DNA of 64,000 nt from Acinetobacter sp. ANC 3903 (GTDB lineage: Bacteria; Pseudomonadota; Gammaproteobacteria; Pseudomonadales; Moraxellaceae), in NCBI RefSeq assembly GCF_002135315.1, contig NZ_NEGA01000017.1, positions 1-64,000 of the forward strand, read 5' to 3'. The notes under the pieces are model-generated. The model was not told the DNA's origin and made no database searches. It worked only from the letters and a program-made list of their open reading frames with translations. Below, in pieces: positions 58,644 to 64,000 of this stretch; position 1 is the first letter of the stretch; each line of letters begins with the position of its first letter. A program made the position numbers and the translations under genes.

Positions 58644-59985
58644 AACGCTGGATATGCAATGGAAATTGCAGCTCAACTTTTAATCCACCATGTGCCGATC
58701 GGGAAAATTGAATTTCACCGGCATGTAATTCAATAATTTTTTTACAAATAGACAGCCCCAATCCTGAACCTTGGGTTTTGGTACCCAATGCCCGATAAAA
58801 GCGCTCACCCAGTCGTTGCAAGACCTCTTCTGTCACAGCTTGTCCATCATCTTCAATCACCATGCTGATGTATGATTGCTTGTGCTGCATATCAATCCAT
58901 ACATGGCCATTTTGCCCGGCATAACGGATGGCATTGTCCAGCAGATTGCGCAGGCAACTGAAAATGAGTTTGTCATTTCCAGTAATCACCAGATTTCCGG
59001 CGAATTGTGTCTGGATTTGAATATTTTTCTCGGCTGCAAAAGGTTGCAAGGCTTGCAAGACCTCGTTGATCACCCTGCTCATATTCATTTCAGAGCTGGG
59101 CAATTGATTCGTATGGGCCGGGTCCAGTCGTGCCAGTAACAGCAAGTTTTCTAACACCTGTGTGCCACGACTGACATCATTTTGGATGCTGACCAAGTCC
59201 TGCGCTAAATCTGGATATTTCCGTTTCAATACCTGTAAACGCATTTGAATGGCAGATAATGGTGAACGTAATTCATGCGAGGCATCCGCAGTAAAGCGCT
59301 GTTCTGCCACCAGAGATTGTTCAAGCCGCTGTAATAACTGGTTCAGCTGCCATACCATCGGCTGCAATTCTTTTAATTCAGGTACCTGCTGATGAATCGG
59401 TGCGAGATCATCGGCACTTTTAGCTGAAATTTCTCTGGATAATTGATGAATGACTTTAAATTGGCGTTTTACCGCAAAGTTTAAAATCAGCCATTGAATG
59501 AACCAGAGCACAATTAAAATCAGGCCATAGCCCATGACATTTTGAGCCAAAGCTTTAAAGCGCTCTCCCATCGGCTGCAATAGCAGTACCGACGTATTCA
59601 GTTCAGGATTTTGCGAGGTATAGATACGCCACAACTGCTGATCGTGCCAAATCAGATCATAACCTTCATCGGCATTATTTTTGAAGGTTGAAGACAGATG
59701 GTCCAAATGGAAATTTTCTGATTCGCTCAGCACCTGTTGCTGATCTTTTAACTGGTATTGAATGTCAAATTCATCACTCAGTTCATCGACCTGTTGTCCT
59801 GAACTCGTACTTACATCTGAAATCAACAGCATATCTGCAATTTCATCCATGATCTGGTCTTGCAGCTGCATGGTCTGGTACAGCGAAATCCCCACAAAAA
59901 GCAGCAAGGCCAAAACCCCAGCCAACATGGAACTGAATAATGAGGTTTTGATTAACCTGGTTTGTAGAGAAATGGCTTTTGACAT
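58642..59985 (-). CDS. qseC: Sensor histidine kinase, QseC-like
   Basis: A 447-residue inner-membrane kinase with membrane segments at about 12-35 and 152-172 and a periplasmic sensor loop between. The H-box is ASHELRSPLSAIQ with the phospho-accepting His, the N-box is RNLLDNAIRYA, and the G-box is GSGLGLSICKKI. The gene order ygiW, response regulator, kinase on this strand equals E. coli ygiW-qseB-qseC, on which the name rests. PmrB-type kinases are close relatives. It starts one base after the regulator stop. Confidence 0.88.
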   Translation of the reverse strand: MSKAISLQTRLIKTSLFSSMLAGVLALLLFVGISLYQTMQLQDQIMDEIADMLLISDVSTSSGQQVDELSDEFDIQYQLKDQQQVLSESENFHLDHLSSTFKNNADEGYDLIWHDQQLWRIYTSQNPELNTSVLLLQPMGERFKALAQNVMGYGLILIVLWFIQWLILNFAVKRQFKVIHQLSREISAKSADDLAPIHQQVPELKELQPMVWQLNQLLQRLEQSLVAEQRFTADASHELRSPLSAIQMRLQVLKRKYPDLAQDLVSIQNDVSRGTQVLENLLLLARLDPAHTNQLPSSEMNMSRVINEVLQALQPFAAEKNIQIQTQFAGNLVITGNDKLIFSCLRNLLDNAIRYAGQNGHVWIDMQHKQSYISMVIEDDGQAVTEEVLQRLGERFYRALGTKTQGSGLGLSICKKIIELHAGEIQFSRSAHGGLKVELQFPLHIQR

Positions 59986-59986
59986 A

Positions 59987-60646
59987 CTAACCCTGACTCA
60001 TGCGATAGCCCAAACCACGAAGGGTCTTGATATATTGGCTGCCTATTTTCTTGCGTAATTGATAGATAAACACTTCTATGGCATTACTTTCTATTTCATC
60101 GCCCCAAGCATAAAGTGATTCTTCCAGCTGTTCACGGGTAATTACATGCTCCGGCTTTTGCATCAATTTATGTAAAATCTGAAATTCTTTGGCGGTTAGG
60201 TTAATGGTCTTTCCATCCTGAATAAGCATTTTGGCCTGAGGATCGAGGACTAAATTTGCATAGCGCAGATATTGTCCGGCACTGCTTTGATGCTGGCGTA
60301 ATTGCGAACGTACACGCGCAGAAAGTTCTTCCAGACTAAACGGCTTGACCAGATAATCATTGGCACCCAAATCCAGCCCTTCGACACGGTCATGAATAGT
60401 GTCCCGCGCGGTAATAAAAATTACAGGGGTTTGTTGCTGATGCGCACGTAAAGCTTTAAGAATGTCATCGCCACTGGCTTTGGGTAGCCCACGATCGAGC
60501 AGGACACAATCATACTGGTGTTGCTCTAGGGCTAAAATGGCATGATCGCCACGTTCCACCCAGTCAATATTATAGCTATCCATTTCCAACCATGTTTTGA
60601 TACTTTCTGCTTGGGAGGCATCATCTTCTGCCAGTAAGATTCGCAT
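59987..60646 (-). CDS. qseB: OmpR-family response regulator, QseB-like
   Basis: A 219-residue response regulator. The receiver domain has its acidic pocket in LAEDDA and phospho-acceptor Asp in LLDRGLP, with Lys in VKPFSLEEL. The C-terminal winged helix has LTAKEFQILHKLM, NAIEVFIYQLRKKIG and LRGLGYRM. It is coupled to the kinase gene. A terminator-like hairpin separates it from the ygiW-type gene upstream. Confidence 0.92.
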   Translation of the reverse strand: MRILLAEDDASQAESIKTWLEMDSYNIDWVERGDHAILALEQHQYDCVLLDRGLPKASGDDILKALRAHQQQTPVIFITARDTIHDRVEGLDLGANDYLVKPFSLEELSARVRSQLRQHQSSAGQYLRYANLVLDPQAKMLIQDGKTINLTAKEFQILHKLMQKPEHVITREQLEESLYAWGDEIESNAIEVFIYQLRKKIGSQYIKTLRGLGYRMSQG

Positions 60647-60712
60647 GTGTAGTTCTCAGCTATTTGGCATATTCTACTTTTAAGATAACATGCTTTAAAA
60701 AGATGCCAGAAT

Positions 60713-60749
60713 GAAAAAAAAACCACATGAATATCTCATGTGGTTTTAG
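60713..60749 (-). terminator. Hairpin terminator between ygiW and qseB
   Basis: AAACCACATGA and TCATGTGGTTT pair around ATATC, with an 8-base A-run on the left (U-run on the minus strand). It may end the ygiW mRNA or attenuate read-through into qseBC. Confidence 0.85.
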
Positions 60750-60770
60750 GGAAGAACCTAAAAGAATCAC

Positions 60771-61133
60771 TTAGAAACGGATGGTATCCACATCAATTTC
60801 AACGCGTTTAGCCGGTTTGTAATCGATATCGACTTCACCGGTGATGGTCACAGGTGTTTTGGCATTTACGGGTTTACCTTGCCATAACTCATCGTCAATC
60901 TCGACCGTCATGGTGCTGGTATTATCACGGAACTGGTATTTTTCATCACCGACTGCTTTCACCACATAACCTTTAAGCTGTACTTTGCTATCATCTTTTA
61001 AAGTTAAGGCCTGTTTAACCGTGGTGGTTTTTTGTGGCGCAATGGCAGCTTGATTCACGGCAGTATTTGCGATGGCAAATGTCGTTGCACCAATTAAACC
61101 AGTAATTAAAGCTGCTTTAGAGATCATGTTCAT
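60771..61133 (-). CDS. ygiW: YgiW/NirD-type periplasmic OB-fold protein
   Basis: A 120-residue protein with a signal peptide (about 1-22, FAIANTA) and the BOF (bacterial OB-fold) domain: VQLKGYVVKAVGDEKYQFRD, MTVEIDDELWQGK and VTITGEVDID. The YgiW/YdeI family is linked to tolerance of peroxide, acid and cationic antimicrobials in enteric bacteria. Its place upstream of qseBC is the conserved one. Confidence 0.88.
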   Translation of the reverse strand: MNMISKAALITGLIGATTFAIANTAVNQAAIAPQKTTTVKQALTLKDDSKVQLKGYVVKAVGDEKYQFRDNTSTMTVEIDDELWQGKPVNAKTPVTITGEVDIDYKPAKRVEIDVDTIRF

Positions 61134-61230
61134 GTTGAAGCCCTCATCTTTTTGTTCATCATTTCGATGAAGTGATTAAAACAAATCCAGATGAGGTGAA
61201 TCTTAAGATTGCTGCTTTTTTAAAAATCGC

Positions 61231-62988
61231 TTAATTCAAAGGAACAACCCGCAACACTTCTTCCAAAGTGGTCAGTCCATCCAAAACTTTACGTGCCCCC
61301 GCAATACGCAGCGGTTCAACGTCCTCTTTCTTGGCTTGTTGACGCAATTCATTTAAATTGGCATTGGCACTAATCAGTTGTTTGGTCTCTAAACTTAAAG
61401 GCATAAATTCATAGATTCCGACACGCCCTTTATAGCCTGTATGTCGACACGCTTCACAACCGACCGCTTGAAACACAAAGTTTGGCATCTCGATCGTAAA
61501 GTCGTAGGTCAAATGCTTCCACTCTTGCTCATTGATAAAGGTTTCAGCTTTACAATGCGGGCAAAGTTTACGGACCAGACGCTGTGCAAGCACGCCCAAA
61601 ATGGTCGCCGCGGTTAAAAATGGCTGCACACCTAAATCATGTAAACGGGTCAAACTTGAAGGTGCATCATTGGTATGCAAGGTCGATAACACCAAGTGAC
61701 CGGTCAATGCAGCTTGAATCGCCATATTGGCGGTATCATGATCACGAATCTCCCCGACCATAATAATATCCGGGTCCTGACGCATCAGCGCACGTACCCC
61801 ATCAGCAAAACCTAAATCAATCCCCTGATTCACCTGCATCTGGTTAAAGCTCGGTTCCAGCATCTCGATCGGATCTTCAATGGTACAGACATTGACTTGT
61901 TCAGTGGCCAGCTGTTTCAGCGAAGAATATAGCGTCGTGGTTTTACCTGAACCAGTTGGCCCGGTGACTAAAATAATGCCGTGACTATGTGCAGTTAAAG
62001 CCTGCCACTCACTCAGTAACCCGCCTTCAAAACCGAGCTGATGAAAACTGCGTACCAACACTTCCGGATCAAAAATACGCATCACCATTTTTTCGCCAAA
62101 AGCCGTAGGCAAGGTGGATAGACGTAACTCTGTTTCCTGTCCTTTAGGCGTACGGGTTTTTAAGCGGCCATCCTGAGGTTTACGTTTTTCCGCCACATTC
62201 ATGCGACCCAAAATCTTAATCCGCGAGATCACTGCAGTCAGGGTATTGGCAGGCATTTTATAAATGGTATGTAACACGCCATCAATACGGAAACGCACTT
62301 TACCGGTGTCTTTACGTGGTTCCAGATGAATATCACTCGCACCCTGCTCAAAAGCGAACTGCAATACCCAGTCCACCAGCTTGACAATGTGCTGATCATT
62401 GGCATCCGGATTTTGCGTATCGCCCAGTTGCAACAATGCTTCTACACCTTTGTTATCACGGTCATAGGCACTGGATTTTTGCGATGAGTTAACCGCACGG
62501 CTGACCTGATAATATTCCACCAGATAGCGCTGCAACTGATCTGGGCTTAATAGTACACACTGAATTTTTTTCGGGGCAATCGTATGTTGAAGATTGGCCA
62601 CCCATTCCGTTTTAAACGGTTGATCGGTCGCGATTAGCACTTGATCCGCCTGAATTTCAACCGCCAGGATTTTATTACGCACGGCAAATTCTTGCGACAT
62701 GATACTGGTCAGTGCCTGCACATCTGCTTTTAACGGGTCAATAATATAAAAAGGGATATTGGCTTTGTCTGCAATCCACTGACATAAACGGTTTAAAGTC
62801 AGTGTCGATTGAGGATGGGCTTGATCAACCAGATTAAAATGCGCAATCCACTGCAAGGGATGCCATTTCAATTGCTCACGCTGGCGGTGTGTGGTTTGGA
62901 TCAGCAGTTTGTTGCGCTCGGTAATGCGTCCATCTTTTTGTAATTGTTCCAGACACCACGAAGTATCCATTTCAAAATTAAAATTCAT
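61231..62988 (-). CDS. GspE/PilB-type secretion ATPase
   Basis: A 585-residue AAA+-like ATPase from the ATG at 62988 (the longer frame starts at a TTG within the spacer). The N-terminal part (about 1-180) is a divergent GspE/PilB N-domain. Then come LEPRKDTGKVRFRIDG, Walker A GPTGSGKTTT near 343-352, the Asp box with MRQDPDIIMVGEIRD, the His box STLHTNDAPSSLTRL, and a zinc motif CPHC and CEAC. It would power a type II secretion or type IV pilus machine. No partner genes are adjacent, so it cannot be assigned to one. Confidence 0.88.
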   Translation of the reverse strand: MNFNFEMDTSWCLEQLQKDGRITERNKLLIQTTHRQREQLKWHPLQWIAHFNLVDQAHPQSTLTLNRLCQWIADKANIPFYIIDPLKADVQALTSIMSQEFAVRNKILAVEIQADQVLIATDQPFKTEWVANLQHTIAPKKIQCVLLSPDQLQRYLVEYYQVSRAVNSSQKSSAYDRDNKGVEALLQLGDTQNPDANDQHIVKLVDWVLQFAFEQGASDIHLEPRKDTGKVRFRIDGVLHTIYKMPANTLTAVISRIKILGRMNVAEKRKPQDGRLKTRTPKGQETELRLSTLPTAFGEKMVMRIFDPEVLVRSFHQLGFEGGLLSEWQALTAHSHGIILVTGPTGSGKTTTLYSSLKQLATEQVNVCTIEDPIEMLEPSFNQMQVNQGIDLGFADGVRALMRQDPDIIMVGEIRDHDTANMAIQAALTGHLVLSTLHTNDAPSSLTRLHDLGVQPFLTAATILGVLAQRLVRKLCPHCKAETFINEQEWKHLTYDFTIEMPNFVFQAVGCEACRHTGYKGRVGIYEFMPLSLETKQLISANANLNELRQQAKKEDVEPLRIAGARKVLDGLTTLEEVLRVVPLN

Positions 62989-63228
62989 TGTTCTAAGCCC
63001 CAAAATCAACCCACACTATAACAAACTAACTTTCATCTGACTTAAATCGCTTTTAGAAAAACAGTATCCCCCGACCATTTCTCTGCCCAAGCTATTTTGT
63101 AGATTGTTTATAGCAAAACTATAGCGTGTTTTCCCGTCAAGAGGCTTTTACTTTCATCCATTTATGGCCAATAATGCTTCATGTGTTGCTGAAATAACCA
63201 CCATACTTGCAGATGCCCAATCGAGTAA

Positions 63229-64000
63229 ATGAACCCTGTGAATAATATAATGAATCTGTCGCTTCAAACGACATCCTTTCAAGAATTGCTGATGATTATG
63301 GCAGCGGCATTAGGCTGTGGCTTGCTGATTGGCCTGGAACGTGAGCGTAGCAAGCAACGTGAAAATCAGCACAGTTTTGCCGGAGTTCGTTCATTTACCA
63401 TTTGCGCCTTATTGGGTGCACTGTGTTTTGCTTTTGGCCATATTTTTGGCGTGATGGGTGCGCTGATTGTAGGCGGTATCGGGATTTTTTCACTGAAGAA
63501 CCAGTTGCAAGATCCAGGGGTCACTACAGAACTGGCTTTTGTCATGACCTATTTTATTGGGGCATTATGTATCTGGAATATCACACTGGCGGCAAGTTTA
63601 TCCGTTGTGCTGACCGTTATTTTAATGATGAAACATTCGATTCATGGCTTTGCAGGAAAATGGATTACTGAAGCAGAATTTAGAGATGGCTTATTTTTAC
63701 TGGCCCTGATTTTAATTGGCTTGCCGCTTACTCCCAATACCCCGTTATGGGGCTCAGTTCTCAACCCGCATATTATTTTAAAACTGCTGACCATTATACT
63801 GGTTGTTCAAGCATTGGCACATATTGCCAAACGTTTACTTTCAAGCAAGAAAGCACTCATGCTTTCTTCAATCGCTTCCGGATTTGTTTCCAGTACCGCA
63901 ACCATTGCACATTTAGGCGTGCAGGTGCGTAATGGTGAAGTCGATGCCCGTTCCAATGCCGGTGCAGCACTGATGTCATGCATTTCAACTTTAGTGCTGC
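63229..64000 (+). CDS. MgtC/SapB- or DUF4010-family membrane protein (5' part)
   Basis: A frame open to the window end (257 codons seen), starting at ATG 63229 or at the ATG at 63250. The N-terminal AAALGCGLLIGLERERSK with GVRSFTICALLGALC is the MgtC-like region. Downstream, membrane segments and ASGFVSSTATIAHLG and NAGAALMSCIST belong to the DUF4010 half. The full family has about 400 residues; the rest lies beyond the window. Function unknown. Confidence 0.8.
   Translation, partial: MNPVNNIMNLSLQTTSFQELLMIMAAALGCGLLIGLERERSKQRENQHSFAGVRSFTICALLGALCFAFGHIFGVMGALIVGGIGIFSLKNQLQDPGVTTELAFVMTYFIGALCIWNITLAASLSVVLTVILMMKHSIHGFAGKWITEAEFRDGLFLLALILIGLPLTPNTPLWGSVLNPHIILKLLTIILVVQALAHIAKRLLSSKKALMLSSIASGFVSSTATIAHLGVQVRNGEVDARSNAGAALMSCISTLVL

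Overview
The window reads as a chromosomal segment of an Acinetobacter-type gammaproteobacterium. It is moderately AT-rich. Several arrangements point to this group: a TyrA-AroA fusion next to hisC and pheA, an aspartate carbamoyltransferase followed by a metal-site-less dihydroorotase homologue, hisZ-purA, a Vfr/CRP gene divergent from an OsmC gene, and PBP1b followed by a TPR lipoprotein. I saw no rRNA, tRNA, CRISPR array, intact prophage or complete insertion sequence.

Layout. 1-640: tail of an IS982-type transposase abutting the 3' remnant of a NarX-type histidine kinase, so an IS appears to have broken a sensor gene. 878-8765: drug/metabolite transporter half, trmB, an alcohol-to-acid pair (GMC oxidoreductase plus aldehyde dehydrogenase), a methyltransferase, a DUF2520 dehydrogenase and a TM-anchored OmpA-like protein. 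8927-12226: pyrB-pyrC' and two tandem paralogous small proteins of unknown function. 12461-21815: rlmKL, a DUF945 protein, clpB with a sigma-32-like promoter, osmC/vfr and an aldo/keto reductase. 21946-29561: M48 lipoprotein, purA, hisZ, Lrp regulator divergent from azlCD, and an Epd-like dehydrogenase. 29984-34534: alaS, lysC, csrA. 34558-42161: rnhB, cytochrome b561 flanked by two related small Cys-rich secreted proteins, a purine permease and adenine deaminase, yaaA and a hydrolase. 42253-46794: pheA-hisC-tyrA/aroA. 47551-53721: DJ-1/PfpI protein, acyl-CoA dehydrogenase, dicarboxylate symporter, TrpD2/YbiB-like protein, DUF1315 and nadK. 54161-64000: PBP1b and its probable lipoprotein activator, a Nudix-TMP-synthase-like fusion, a 56-residue HemP under a Fur box, a ygiW-qseB-qseC-like set, a GspE/PilB-type ATPase and a truncated MgtC/DUF4010 membrane protein.

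Most genes are housekeeping. The parts least explained by known genes are: a folded intergenic element at 52351-52445 between ybiB and the DUF1315 gene (outer stem enclosing two hairpins, with a pyrimidine-rich strand whose complement looks like a ribosome-binding site and start); the two tandem paralogues at 11412-12226; the pair of four-cysteine proteins around cytochrome b561; a 41-residue ORF overlapping the lrp stop codon; and a run of three hairpins downstream of hemP. None amounts to a proven new system; the folded element and the cysteine pair are the best leads.

Many start codons were moved inward from the longest possible reading frame because a clear ribosome-binding site lies just before the internal ATG; this is noted per gene.
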